Positions 5,621 to 13,478 are shown, counted from the first letter of the stretch. The stretch is 19,673 nucleotides of DNA from SURF-13 sp041695325 (GCA_041695325.1 JBGFRC010000052.1:1-19673), one strand, 5' to 3'. Notes: generated by a model from the sequence alone, not told the origin. Numbers and translations are program-made.

Positions 5621-6309
5621 CTACGCGGCGGCGCTGATGCCGCCCCTCAAAACCACCACGTCGAAGCCGCGTTCCCCCATGAGAAAAGCGGAGGCCGAGC
5701 TGCGGCTCCCGGTATCGCAATAAATGATGTATTTCCGTTTTGGATCGAGCGTGGCGGCCTTGATGCGCAGCATGGCCAGGGGAATGTTGATGCTGTCTGC
5801 AATGCCGGAGTGCCGGTGCTCGGCCTCCATGCGCACGTCCAGCCACTGCGCGCCCTGTTGCAGCAGCGCGGGCACGTCCCTGAACTCGATCCATTTCAGC
5901 GCCGGCTCGGTGAGCAGGGGGATGAAGTCTTTTTTCGCCAGACGCATCAATTCTCCGTCGCTGAGCATGGTGACGGTGGCGTTGCGCGGGGCGTTGGAGA
6001 TCAGGGCTTCCTCCCCGAAACCGTCACCGACGCCCAGCTCGACCAGGGCGATTTCACGCCGTTCCGAGGTCTCGCGCGCCACGCGCGCCTTGCCGCGGCG
6101 GATGACGTAGTCATAATCGCCTTCGTCGCCTTGCTTGATGATGACCAGCCCCGCTCACGCCGGAAAGCTCGGTCACCACCACCCCGCCGACTGATCCCAG
6201 GCCAGCATCATGTCCAGCAGGGCGCTGTCCACGCGACGGCGCTGTTGCCGGGCTTGATATCCTTGAAGGGAACCAGGATTTTGAAAATTTCGAGCAGACT
6301 CTTGGCCAT
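5621..6309 (-). pseudogene. Decayed cyclic-nucleotide-binding / rhodanese fusion gene
   Basis: The downstream part (148 residues plus stop from about 6064) is well preserved: the end of a cNMP-binding domain (GDGFGEEALISNAPRNATVTML) joined to a rhodanese domain with the active-site loop CDTGSRS, catalytic Cys codon near 5719. Further upstream the coding signal jumps between frames. An ATG at 6309 opens MAKSLLEIFKILVPFKDIKPGN and stops at 6208; RVDSALLDMMLAWDQSAG continues in a second frame (6235-6182), VVVTELSG in a third (from 6182), and LVIIKQGDEGDYDYVIRRG in a further frame (from 6148). Intact relatives, as I recall the family, carry one or two cNMP-binding domains and are about 350 residues long; this copy has room for about 229, so two internal deletions are likely. 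A GTG at 6082 could still start a 153-residue remnant. Sequencing error cannot explain the missing length. Confidence 0.75.
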
Positions 6310-6452
6310 GACGGATGCTTTTGCAGGCGATATCAGGTATGGTGCCCCTCTTGGCGCACAACGGACGCCGTCCCCTTACACGTCTTTGAAGTTATTATAA
6401 CACCCGGAATCGGCGTCTGCCGCCCCGCACGGGACGGCGGCCAAGACATCAC

Positions 6453-7286
6453 GTGAACGACATCACACTCGAAGAGTACGGGCGCTTCCGGCTGTTTCTG
6501 GAACAAAGCAGCGGCATCAGTCTCGGCGACAACAAGCACTATCTGGTTAGCAGCCGGCTGCGCCGCCTGCTGGATGAATACGCGATCCCTGGCGTGGGAC
6601 AGCTGGTGGACAGGCTCAACAGCGGACAGGACCAGGTTCTGCGCGAACGGGTGATAGACGCGATGACCACCAATGAAACCCTCTGGTTCCGCGACGGCTA
6701 TCCGTTTGAACTGTTCAAACAGGTAATAGTGCCCGAACTCGCTTTGCGGCAAAAATACACCCTGCGCATCTGGTCGGCGGCCTGCTCCTCGGGGCAGGAG
6801 CCGTACTCGCTCAGCATGGCGCTGCAGGAATATTTGTGGAGCAAGCCCGGCAGACTGCCGCTGGGCGCGGAGATCATCGCCACCGACATCTCCGCCGCCA
6901 TGCTCAAGGAGGCCCAGTCGGGCGTTTATGACGCCGCGAGCCTTGCGCGCGGTTTGTCCGCGGAGCGCCTGCAGCGCTTCTTCGAGCCGCAAGGCAAGGG
7001 TCTGTGGCGGGTAAAAAATGAAATCCGCGCGCGCGTTCAGTTCAGGGAATGGAATCTCAAGCAGAGTTTCAGCGCGCTGGGCAAATTCGACGTCATCTTC
7101 TGCCGCAACGTGCTGATCTATTTTTCCAACGAGCTGAAACAGGACATCTTGCGGCGCTTCGCCGCCGCCTTGCAGCCGCACGGCTACCTGATGCTGGGCA
7201 GCTCCGAATCGGTGGCCGGCTGCAGCGACCTGTTTGAGATGGCGCGCATCGAGCCCGCCGTGGTCTACCGGCTGAAAATAAAGTAA
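6453..7286 (+). CDS. cheR: CheR, chemoreceptor glutamate methyltransferase
   Basis: This 277-residue cytoplasmic enzyme transfers methyl groups from S-adenosylmethionine to receptor glutamates for adaptation. It shows the CheR N-terminal helical domain (1-75), the signature TTNETLWFRD at 72-81, the SAM-binding stretch SAACSSGQEPYS at 108-119, TDIS at 144-147, and FDVIFCRNVLIYF at 212-224. The start is a GTG at 6453, the only sensible start for the conserved N-terminus; the ribosome binding site is weak (GGGACGG about 15 bases upstream). CGCCGTCCC (6366-6374) can pair with GGGACGGCG (6431-6439) in the leader. I found no sigma28 or sigma54 promoter just upstream, so how it is transcribed with an inverted pseudogene between it and cheV is unclear. 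Confidence 0.94.
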   Translation: MNDITLEEYGRFRLFLEQSSGISLGDNKHYLVSSRLRRLLDEYAIPGVGQLVDRLNSGQDQVLRERVIDAMTTNETLWFRDGYPFELFKQVIVPELALRQKYTLRIWSAACSSGQEPYSLSMALQEYLWSKPGRLPLGAEIIATDISAAMLKEAQSGVYDAASLARGLSAERLQRFFEPQGKGLWRVKNEIRARVQFREWNLKQSFSALGKFDVIFCRNVLIYFSNELKQDILRRFAAALQPHGYLMLGSSESVAGCSDLFEMARIEPAVVYRLKIK

Positions 7287-7300
7287 GCTGGCCGGCCACA

Positions 7301-8080
7301 ATGGACGATAACACGATAAAAATCCTGGGTTGCAGCGGCGGCGTGGGCGACTGTCTGCTCACCACCTGTTTCCGCGTCGGCGATCATATTTTGATTGACG
7401 CCGGCACCGGCCTGGGCGCCCTGCCCTCCGAGGACATGGCGCGCATAGACCACGTCCTCATCACCCACTCGCACCAGGATCACATCGCGCTGCTGCCGCT
7501 GTTTCTGGAGCGCGTCTATCCGTTGCGCACCCAGCCGGTCACCGTTTATGCGCGCGCCGAAACCCTCGGCGCCCTGAAAGATCATATCTTCAACTGGCAA
7601 ATCTATCCCGACTTCTCCGAGCTGCCGCTTATCCAGCAGCAGGACAACCCGCTGGTCCGGTTCCATGAAATCAAAGAGCGGGAAGCGGCGCCGGTCGGCG
7701 GCTGGCGGGTGACGGGCGTGGCCATGGATCACACCGTACCCGGCCTTTCTTATGTTATGCAACGCGACGGCGCGCGCTTTGCCTACACCGGCGACACACG
7801 CTCGCTCCATGCGCTGGCGGAGGCCGGGCCATTCGATGTGCTGGTGACGGAACTGTCTTACCCTGATCGCCTGCACGAGCTCGCCCGGCTCACCGGGCAC
7901 ATGACGCCGGCCATGCTGCAGCGCGAGCTTGCCCTGCTGCGCCACAAACCGCAACTATGGGTATCACATCTCAAGCCGCAATACCGCGAGGAATTGCGCC
8001 TCGCCATCGCGCCATTGCTCGCGCATTACGGCGGACGGGTGCTGGAGCCGGGCCACAGCTACGCACTAGCAGTTTGTTGA
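7301..8080 (+). CDS. Metallo-beta-lactamase-fold phosphodiesterase-like protein
   Basis: This 259-residue protein has the MBL-fold metal ligands in order: HSHQDH at residues 56-61, H144, D165 in YTGDTR and H223 in SHLKP. It starts IKILGCSGGVG, as do MBL proteins usually annotated as 3',5'-cyclic-nucleotide phosphodiesterases; the substrate is not proven here. No signal peptide is seen. It begins 14 bases behind cheR across the palindrome TGGCCGGCCA and without a clear ribosome binding site, so it is probably coupled to cheR. The last codons (GCA CTA GCA GTT TGT TGA) come from the left end of an inserted hairpin element, so the native C-terminus has been replaced after about GHSYAL. A link to the nearby cNMP-binding pseudogene is possible but unproven. 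Confidence 0.85.
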   Translation: MDDNTIKILGCSGGVGDCLLTTCFRVGDHILIDAGTGLGALPSEDMARIDHVLITHSHQDHIALLPLFLERVYPLRTQPVTVYARAETLGALKDHIFNWQIYPDFSELPLIQQQDNPLVRFHEIKEREAAPVGGWRVTGVAMDHTVPGLSYVMQRDGARFAYTGDTRSLHALAEAGPFDVLVTELSYPDRLHELARLTGHMTPAMLQRELALLRHKPQLWVSHLKPQYREELRLAIAPLLAHYGGRVLEPGHSYALAVC

Positions 8081-8092
8081 AAAACGAACTGC
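8066..8092. repeat. Left-end fragment of a CTAG-bounded hairpin element (element A)
   Basis: CTAG at 8066-8069 overlaps the hairpin GCAGTTTGTT-GAAA-AACGAACTGC (8069-8092; 10 bp with one G-T pair). This matches the left end and first hairpin of the complete element at 18699-18941. The rest of the element is missing, and a different complete element begins 10 bases later. The TGA that ends the upstream MBL gene (8078-8080) lies in this hairpin. Confidence 0.8.
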
Positions 8093-8101
8093 AACCCGGC
8101 A

Positions 8102-8271
8102 CTAGCAGGGTGTTGATAAACCCTGTTTATCAACACCCTGCGGTGCGGTGCAGGGAGGCACCGCCATTTTTCAAACACGGAAGTGTTTGAAAAATGAAGC
8201 AAAGCAAAAATCGCATTTTTGCTTTGCGTGGTTGATAAAGTCCAGGATGGACTTTATCAACACCCTGCTAG
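8102..8271. mobile_element. CTAG-bounded MITE-like hairpin element, complete (element B, 170 bp)
   Basis: The ends are perfect 19-bp terminal inverted repeats: CTAGCAGGGTGTTGATAAA at 8102-8120 and its complement at 8253-8271. Inside are five consecutive hairpins: 8105-8141 (16-bp perfect stem, loop CCCTG), 8145-8164 (7 bp, loop AGGGAG), 8165-8196 (14 bp, loop GGAA), 8199-8227 (13 bp, loop CGC) and 8231-8261 (13 bp, loop AGGAT). Almost every base is in a stem. No coding frame is credible. It lies between the MBL gene and the flgB promoter, so it may insulate the flagellar operon from upstream transcription. Without a transposase it would have to be moved in trans. CTAG at both ends may be a target duplication. 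Confidence 0.85.
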
Positions 8272-8371
8272 CGCCGGTTTCACCTCCCTGCGGAATAGTA
8301 TTGCCGCATCCAGCGCGCATGGGCGCGCGCTTCCACTTCTAATGCCCTGTTTTTAAAGGGAGTTGTATTCC

Positions 8372-8387
8372 TGGCATAAGCCTTGCT
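8372..8387 (+). promoter_or_regulatory. Sigma54 (RpoN) promoter for the flgB-flgL operon
   Basis: TGGCATAAGCCTTGCT (8372-8387) has the GG-N10-GC spacing of sigma54 promoters, with GG at 8373-8374 and GC at 8385-8386. Transcription should start near 8398, about 24 bases ahead of flgB. It is the only recognisable promoter ahead of the eleven flg genes. Between element B and this site (8272-8371) I saw no clear activator site. Confidence 0.85.
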
Positions 8388-8421
8388 CCGTTTCCAGCGG
8401 AAATTAAAGTTGGAGCAGGAG

Positions 8422-8820
8422 ATGCCGATAACACTCGACCAGTTTTTGGCGCCGCACAGCGAAGCCCTGCGCATGGGGGCGCGGCGCGCGGAGCTGATTG
8501 CCAGAAATCTCGCCAACGCCGACACCCCGAACTACAAGGCGCGCGATCTTGATTTCCAGAGCGTGTTGAGCAAGGCCCGCAACGGCTCCGGCCCGGCTCT
8601 TTCCGCCACGCATACCGCTCACTTGCAGCCCGGCTCGTCGGGAGACTTCGGCGCCGAGTTGCTGTACCGCATCCCTACCCTGCCGCGCCTGGACGGCAAC
8701 ACCGTTGACGCACAGCTGGAACAAGCGGCGTTCGCGGAAAACGCGTTGCGCTACTCGGCCAGCCTGACCTTTCTAGACGGCCGGATCAAAGGGTTGAAAG
8801 CAGCTCTACGCGGAGAATAA
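8422..8820 (+). CDS. flgB: FlgB, proximal rod protein
   Basis: This 132-residue protein carries the rod-protein N-terminal signature ARNLANADTPNYKARDLDF (27-45) and a C-terminal helix, AFAENALRYSASLTFLDGRIKGLKAAL, that packs in the rod core. FlgB is among the first axial proteins placed on the basal body and is exported without a signal peptide. The start at 8422 follows GGAGCAGGAG; an in-frame ATG at 8383 lies inside the sigma54 promoter and is not used. It is the first gene of the operon, with flgC starting 3 bases after its stop. Confidence 0.95.
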   Translation: MPITLDQFLAPHSEALRMGARRAELIARNLANADTPNYKARDLDFQSVLSKARNGSGPALSATHTAHLQPGSSGDFGAELLYRIPTLPRLDGNTVDAQLEQAAFAENALRYSASLTFLDGRIKGLKAALRGE

Positions 8821-8823
8821 ACC

Positions 8824-9243
8824 ATGTCTCTCTTTAACGTCTTCGACGTCGCCGGTTCCGGCATGAGCGCGCAGTCGGTGCGCCTCAACGTGACCGCGAG
8901 CAACCTCGCCAACGCGGAAAACGTGAGCGGCAATCCCGCCACGGTTTATCGCGCGCGCCATCCCGTGTTCGCCGCAGTGCTGAACGAGGCCTTGAACGAC
9001 GGCGGTGAATCCAGCCACGCGGTGCGCGTGCTCGACATCGTGCAGAGCCGCGCACCGGCGCAAGGCCGTTACGAACCGGGCAATCCGCTGGCGGACAGCA
9101 AGGGCTACGTCTATCTGTCCAACGTCAACGCGGTGGAAGAAATGGCGAACATGGTGTCGGCCTCGCGCTCCTATCAGAGCAACGTCGAGGTGTTGAACAC
9201 CGTGAAGCAGCTTATGCTACGCACCCTCACCATAGGTCAATAG
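8824..9243 (+). CDS. flgC: FlgC, proximal rod protein
   Basis: This 139-residue protein has the conserved axial-protein N-terminus (SLFNVFDVAGSGMSAQSVRL, ASNLANAENV at 25-34), the family segment RYEPGNPLAD-GYVYLSNVN in the middle, and the C-terminal helix VNAVEEMANMVSASRSYQSN typical of FlgC. It builds the proximal rod together with FlgB and FlgF. CGGAGAATAAACC before the ATG is a good ribosome binding site that overlaps the flgB stop, and flgD begins 10 bases after its end. Confidence 0.96.
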   Translation: MSLFNVFDVAGSGMSAQSVRLNVTASNLANAENVSGNPATVYRARHPVFAAVLNEALNDGGESSHAVRVLDIVQSRAPAQGRYEPGNPLADSKGYVYLSNVNAVEEMANMVSASRSYQSNVEVLNTVKQLMLRTLTIGQ

Positions 9244-9253
9244 GAATAGAGCC

Positions 9254-9922
9254 ATGAGCATCGTACAAACCAGCAATCCGTTCGAAGCCCTGGGACTAAC
9301 CCAGCCCGCCGCCACGCGCGCGGCGAAGAGCAGACTGGGACACGAGGATTTTTTAAAGCTCATGACCACCCAGCTCAGGAATCAAGACCCGCTCAAACCC
9401 CTGGAGAGCAGCCAGTTTCTGGGTCAGATCGCGCAGTTCAGCACGGTCTCCGGCATACAGGATTTACAAAGCTCGTTCAGCCGGCTTGCCGACTCGCTGC
9501 AGGCCAACCAGACCCTGCAAGCCGCGGCACTGATCGGGCGCAACGTGCTGGTGCCCGGCGCCGCCGGCGTATTGCCGGCGGGCGGGAGCTTGAACGGCGT
9601 GGTGGGTCTGCCCGCCGGCACTGCACAACTTAACGTGAGCATTTATGACGGCAACGGACAATTGGTGCGGCGCTTGGAGCTGGGCGCGCAGAACGGCGGC
9701 ACGGTGCAATTCAGTTGGGACGGCCTGCGCGACGACGGTCAGGCGGCGAGTCCCGGCCGCTACACCCTCAAGGCCGAGGCGCTGCTGGACGGCAAGATCG
9801 AAGCGCTCGGCACCCGGGTGCAGGCCAAGGTGGAAAGTGTGGCGCTCGGCGCCGAAGGGCTGGTGATCAGCCTCGCCGGCCTGGGCGCGGTCACGCTCGC
9901 CGACATCGAACGGATTCTGTGA
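9254..9922 (+). CDS. flgD: FlgD, hook-capping scaffold protein
   Basis: This 222-residue protein has the diagnostic FlgD N-terminal block FLKLMTTQLRNQDPLKPL with ESSQFLGQIAQFS (33-63). A FlgD Ig-like/tudor region follows from about 100, including LNVSIYDGNGQLVRR and FSWDGLRDDGQAASPGRYTL, the usual pattern for the cap's beta domain. FlgD caps the growing hook so that FlgE subunits polymerise, and it is discarded afterwards. TAGGAATAGAGCC precedes the ATG. The gene sits directly before flgE in the canonical order. Confidence 0.95.
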   Translation: MSIVQTSNPFEALGLTQPAATRAAKSRLGHEDFLKLMTTQLRNQDPLKPLESSQFLGQIAQFSTVSGIQDLQSSFSRLADSLQANQTLQAAALIGRNVLVPGAAGVLPAGGSLNGVVGLPAGTAQLNVSIYDGNGQLVRRLELGAQNGGTVQFSWDGLRDDGQAASPGRYTLKAEALLDGKIEALGTRVQAKVESVALGAEGLVISLAGLGAVTLADIERIL

Positions 9923-9935
9923 AAGGAGAATAAAT

Positions 9936-11159
9936 ATGTCATTTCGCACGGCATTAAGCGGGCTCAATTCCGCCTCGGCGGATCTCGGCGTCATCTCGAA
10001 CAATATCGCCAACAGCAGCAGCACCGGATTCAAATCCTCGCGCACCGAGTTCGCCGACATCTACGCTGCGAGCAACATCGGCACGGCCAGCAACGCCATC
10101 GGCAGCGGCGTGCGACTGGCCTCGGTGGCGCAACAGTTCGCGCAAGGCAACGTGGCCTTCACCAACAATGCGCTGGATCTCGCCATCAACGGCCAGGGCT
10201 TTTTCCGCCTGAGCGACAACGGCACCATCGTCTACTCGCGCGCCGGCGCCTTCAGCGTGGATCGCAGCGGGTATATCGTGAACGGCGCCAATCAGCGCCT
10301 GACGGCGTTCCAGGCCGATACCCTCGGCAACATCACCGGGGCCATCGGCGATTTGAAGCTCACTACCTCCGATATTGCGCCCAAAACGACCACAACAGTA
10401 AACGTCGGCCTTAATCTGAACGCCGCGGCCGCCATTCCGACCGCCGCCTTCAGTCCCAGCGACGCGACCAGCTACAACAATTCCACCTCGCTCACCATTT
10501 ACGACTCGCTCGGCACATCGCATCTGGCCACCATGTATTACCGCAAGACCGCGGCTAACACCTGGGCAACCTATCTCTACGTGGATGGCACGCTGGTGGA
10601 CGGCCCGGATACCCTGGGCTTTTCCACCAGCGGCGCCCTGGCCACGATAAACACCGTGGCGGTGCCGCCCACCACCATTACTTCACCGTCGTTCACGCCC
10701 AGCGGCGGCGGTGCGGCCATGACGCTGACCCTGGATTACGCCGCGAGCACGCAGTTCGGCAGCAACTTTAGCGTCAACTCGCTCACCCAGAACGGTTACA
10801 CCACCGGGCGCCTGAGCGGCGTGGACATAGACACGAGCGGCGTGGTATTCGCGCGTTACACCAATGGCCAGTCACGCGCCCTGGGCCAGGTGGCGCTGGC
10901 CAACTTCAGCAATCCCCAGGGCCTGCGTCAGTTGGGCAACACCGCCTGGGCGGAGAGTTTTGAATCCGGCGCCGCCTTGATCGGCGCGCCGGGCTCGGCG
11001 AGCCTCGGCGTATTGCAGTCCGGCGCGCTGGAAGGCTCCAACGTGGATCTCACCGAACAACTGGTGAACATGATCACTGCGCAGCGCAACTTCCAGGCCA
11101 ACGCGCAGGTTATCAGCGCGCTCGATACCGTGACCCAGGCCATCATCAACATCCGCTGA
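9936..11159 (+). CDS. flgE: FlgE, flagellar hook protein
   Basis: This 407-residue protein has the flagellar axial N-terminus MSFRTALSGLNSASADLGVI with SNNIANSSSTGFKSSR (21-36) and the C-terminal coiled-coil segment GALEGSNVDLTEQLVNMI-AQRNFQANAQV. The central part is Thr/Ser/Ala/Gly-rich, as expected of the surface-exposed domains of the hook subunit. The length is typical. AAAGGAGAATAAAT in front of the ATG is the strongest Shine-Dalgarno site of the operon, which fits the many hook copies needed. No signal peptide is expected, since FlgE passes through the type III export apparatus. Confidence 0.96.
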   Translation: MSFRTALSGLNSASADLGVISNNIANSSSTGFKSSRTEFADIYAASNIGTASNAIGSGVRLASVAQQFAQGNVAFTNNALDLAINGQGFFRLSDNGTIVYSRAGAFSVDRSGYIVNGANQRLTAFQADTLGNITGAIGDLKLTTSDIAPKTTTTVNVGLNLNAAAAIPTAAFSPSDATSYNNSTSLTIYDSLGTSHLATMYYRKTAANTWATYLYVDGTLVDGPDTLGFSTSGALATINTVAVPPTTITSPSFTPSGGGAAMTLTLDYAASTQFGSNFSVNSLTQNGYTTGRLSGVDIDTSGVVFARYTNGQSRALGQVALANFSNPQGLRQLGNTAWAESFESGAALIGAPGSASLGVLQSGALEGSNVDLTEQLVNMITAQRNFQANAQVISALDTVTQAIINIR

Positions 11160-11167
11160 TTAACATC

Positions 11168-11911
11168 ATGGGTCCGTTACTCTATGCCGCGATGTCCGGG
11201 GCCAAGCAAATTCAGGCGGCCCAGGGCGTGCACAGCAACAACCTTGCCAACGCCGGCACCACCGGCTTCCGTGCCGACGTGCTGTCATTCTCCAGCTTGC
11301 CGCTCGCCGCCAACGGCAGGGAAACTCAAGTTTACAGCCAGGCGGCGCCAGGCGGAGTGGATTTTTCACCCGGCCTGATCCGCACCACCGGCGCGGAGTT
11401 GGACATCGCCGTCAACGGCGCGGGCTTTATCGCGGTGCAGGACAAAAACGGCAACGAGGCGTACACCCGCGCCGGCGATCTGCGTCTCTCCGCCAATGGA
11501 ATACTGGAAACCGGCGCGGGCCACCCGGTGCTCGGCAACGGCGGGCCCATCGCCATCCCGCCCGCGGAAAAGCTGGAGATCGGTGCCGACGGCACCATCT
11601 CGATCCGCCCGCTCGGCCAGACCGCCTCCACGCTCGCGGTGCTGGATCGCATCAAGCTGGTCAACCCCGATGCGCGCATTTTGGAAAAAGGCGGCGACGG
11701 CTTGCTGCGCGCGCGTGGCAAAACCACGCTCGACCCGGACGTATCAGTCACCCTCATCTCCGGCAGCCTGGAGTCGAGCAACGTCAACGCGGTGCAGGCC
11801 ATGGTGGAGATGATCGCGCTGGCGCGCGAGTTCGAGATGCAGGTGAAACTCATGAATGCCGCCAAGGAAAACGACATCTCCGCGACGCAGTTATTAAAGC
11901 TTAACCAATAA
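11168..11911 (+). CDS. flgF: FlgF, proximal rod protein
   Basis: This 247-residue axial protein starts MGPLLYAAMSGAKQIQAAQG and continues SNNLANAGTTGFRADV (23-38), which distinguishes FlgF from FlgG and FlgE. It has the central AVNGAGFIAVQDKNGNEAYTRAGDL segment and the C-terminal SLESSNVNAVQAMVEMIALAREFE helix. The start follows the flgE stop by 8 bases and has no visible ribosome binding site, so translation is probably coupled to flgE. In some Pseudomonas genomes flgF heads a separate operon; here no promoter fits in the gap. Confidence 0.95.
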   Translation: MGPLLYAAMSGAKQIQAAQGVHSNNLANAGTTGFRADVLSFSSLPLAANGRETQVYSQAAPGGVDFSPGLIRTTGAELDIAVNGAGFIAVQDKNGNEAYTRAGDLRLSANGILETGAGHPVLGNGGPIAIPPAEKLEIGADGTISIRPLGQTASTLAVLDRIKLVNPDARILEKGGDGLLRARGKTTLDPDVSVTLISGSLESSNVNAVQAMVEMIALAREFEMQVKLMNAAKENDISATQLLKLNQ

Positions 11912-11922
11912 GGAGTATCCGG

Positions 11923-12708
11923 ATGAATCCAGCATTATGGACCGCGAAAACAGGACTCGATGCGCAACAGACGCGCCTGGCGGTCATTTCCAACAATCTC
12001 GCCAACGTCAACACCACCGGCTTCAAGCGCGGGCGCGCGGTGTTCGAGGACTTGCTGTACCAGAACGTGCGCCAGGTCGGTGCGCAGTCGTCGCAGAACA
12101 CGCAGCTCCCCTCCGGGCTCACCCTCGGCACCGGCGTGCGCATCGTGGCCACAGAAAAATTGTTTTCCCAGGGCAATCTGGTGCAGACCAATAATCCGCT
12201 CGACATCGCGGTGCAGGGACGCGGATTTTTCCAGGTGCAGACACCGGACGGCGGCACCGCCTACACCCGCAGCGGGTCGTTCCAGCTCGACGCCCAGGGA
12301 CAACTGGTCACCTCCAGCGGCTACGCGCTGCAGCCCGCCATCACCATCCCGGCCAACACCCAGTCCATCACCATCGGCTCGGACGGCGTGGTCTCAGCGC
12401 AGGTCGCGGGCAGAGCCGCGCCCACCCAGGTGGGCCGCGTGCAGTTGGCCGACTTCCTCAATCCGGCCGGACTGCAACCGGTGGGCGAAAACCTGTTTCT
12501 CGAATCCACCGCCAGCGGTTCGCCGCAGACCGGCACCCCCGGCCAGAGCGGACTCGGCACCCTGGTGCAGGGTTCTTTGGAAAGTTCCAACGTGAACGTG
12601 GTGGAAGAGCTGGTGAACATGATCGAGGCGCAGCGCGCCTATGAGATGAACTCCAAGGCCATCGCCACCAATGACGAGATGCTGCGTTACGTCAGCAATA
12701 ATCTATAG
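11923..12708 (+). CDS. flgG: FlgG, distal rod protein
   Basis: This 261-residue protein matches FlgG closely: MNPALWTAKTGLDAQQTRLAVI followed by SNNLANVNTTGFKRGRAVFEDLLYQ (23-47), then PLDIAVQGRGFFQVQTPDGG-AYTRSGSF and the C-terminal SLESSNVNVVEELVNMIEAQRAYEMNSKAI. FlgG makes the distal rod that passes through the P and L rings. AAGGAGTATCCGG precedes the ATG. The gene ends in TAG 5 bases ahead of flgH. Similarity to flgE and flgF reflects common descent of axial proteins. Confidence 0.97.
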   Translation: MNPALWTAKTGLDAQQTRLAVISNNLANVNTTGFKRGRAVFEDLLYQNVRQVGAQSSQNTQLPSGLTLGTGVRIVATEKLFSQGNLVQTNNPLDIAVQGRGFFQVQTPDGGTAYTRSGSFQLDAQGQLVTSSGYALQPAITIPANTQSITIGSDGVVSAQVAGRAAPTQVGRVQLADFLNPAGLQPVGENLFLESTASGSPQTGTPGQSGLGTLVQGSLESSNVNVVEELVNMIEAQRAYEMNSKAIATNDEMLRYVSNNL

Positions 12709-12713
12709 CCCGC

Positions 12714-13427
12714 ATGAGAGCCGCGCTGACATTGTTGTTTATCGCCCTGCTGCTCAGCGGTTGCGCCAGCAGCGACATCAAGCCCGATCCGGCCTATGCG
12801 CCGGCGCGCCCGCAGCCCGCGGCGGAAACGCCTGTCAACAACGGGGCGATCTATCAAACCGGCTTCGCCGAGCCCGGCTACCACCTCGCGCTGTTTGAAG
12901 ATCAGCGCGCGCGGCGCGTGGGCGATATGCTCACCATCACGCTGGTGGAGAGCACCAACGCGAGCAAGGAGGCCAAGACCAACACCAAGAAGAAAAATGC
13001 GGTGGACATCAGAAACCCGACCCTGCTCGGCGCCACGCCCCAGTTCTCCACTCCCGGCCTGTTGCCGCTGAGCAGCAACCGCAACAACACGCTGGCCAAC
13101 AAGCTCGATTCCACGCATGACTTTTCCGGCTCCGGCGACAGCAGCCAGAAAAACAGCCTGAGCGGCAGCATCACGGTGACGGTGGCCGAGGTGCTGCCCA
13201 ACGGCTACCTGGTGGTGCGCGGCGAAAAGCTCATCACCCTCAACCAGGGCGATGAGTACGTGCGCTTCTCCGGCATCGTGCGCCCGCAGGACATCCGCAA
13301 CAACAGCGTGCAGTCCACGCAAGTCGCCAACGCGCAAATCACCTACGCCGGCAAGGGCCAGGTGGCTGACGCCAACGCCCTGGGCTGGCTCGCGCGTTTC
13401 TTTTTGAGCGCGCTGTGGCCATTTTAA
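12714..13427 (+). CDS. flgH: FlgH, L-ring lipoprotein
   Basis: This 237-residue protein begins with a lipoprotein signal peptide, MRAALTLLFIALLLSGC, with lipobox LSGC and the lipidated Cys at 17. The mature part has the FlgH segments FEDQRARRVGDMLTITLVESTNASKEAKT, SITVTVAEVLPNGYLVVRGEK and FSGIVRPQDI. It forms the outer-membrane L ring around the rod. The start lies 5 bases past the flgG stop with no evident ribosome binding site, so translational coupling is likely. The C-terminal LGWLARFFLSALWPF is the usual FlgH end. Confidence 0.96.
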   Translation: MRAALTLLFIALLLSGCASSDIKPDPAYAPARPQPAAETPVNNGAIYQTGFAEPGYHLALFEDQRARRVGDMLTITLVESTNASKEAKTNTKKKNAVDIRNPTLLGATPQFSTPGLLPLSSNRNNTLANKLDSTHDFSGSGDSSQKNSLSGSITVTVAEVLPNGYLVVRGEKLITLNQGDEYVRFSGIVRPQDIRNNSVQSTQVANAQITYAGKGQVADANALGWLARFFLSALWPF

Positions 13428-13478
13428 GGGGCAAAGCAGAGATAAAGATACCGGCGAAAAGAGAAAAGGATAAAACCA

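Noticed and set aside
6391..6401. Sigma70 -10 box within GTTATTATAAC ahead of cheR or the pseudogene
   Set aside because: The palindrome gives -10-like sequence on both strands, but no -35 box lies at the right distance on either.
6310..6452. Sigma54 promoter ahead of cheR (TGGTGCCCCTCTTGG, TTGGCGCA)
   Set aside because: The GG-N10-GC spacing is not met in any register.
8066..8271. Complete insertion sequence with a transposase
   Set aside because: The elements are only 170-243 bp and have no coding capacity; at most they are non-autonomous.
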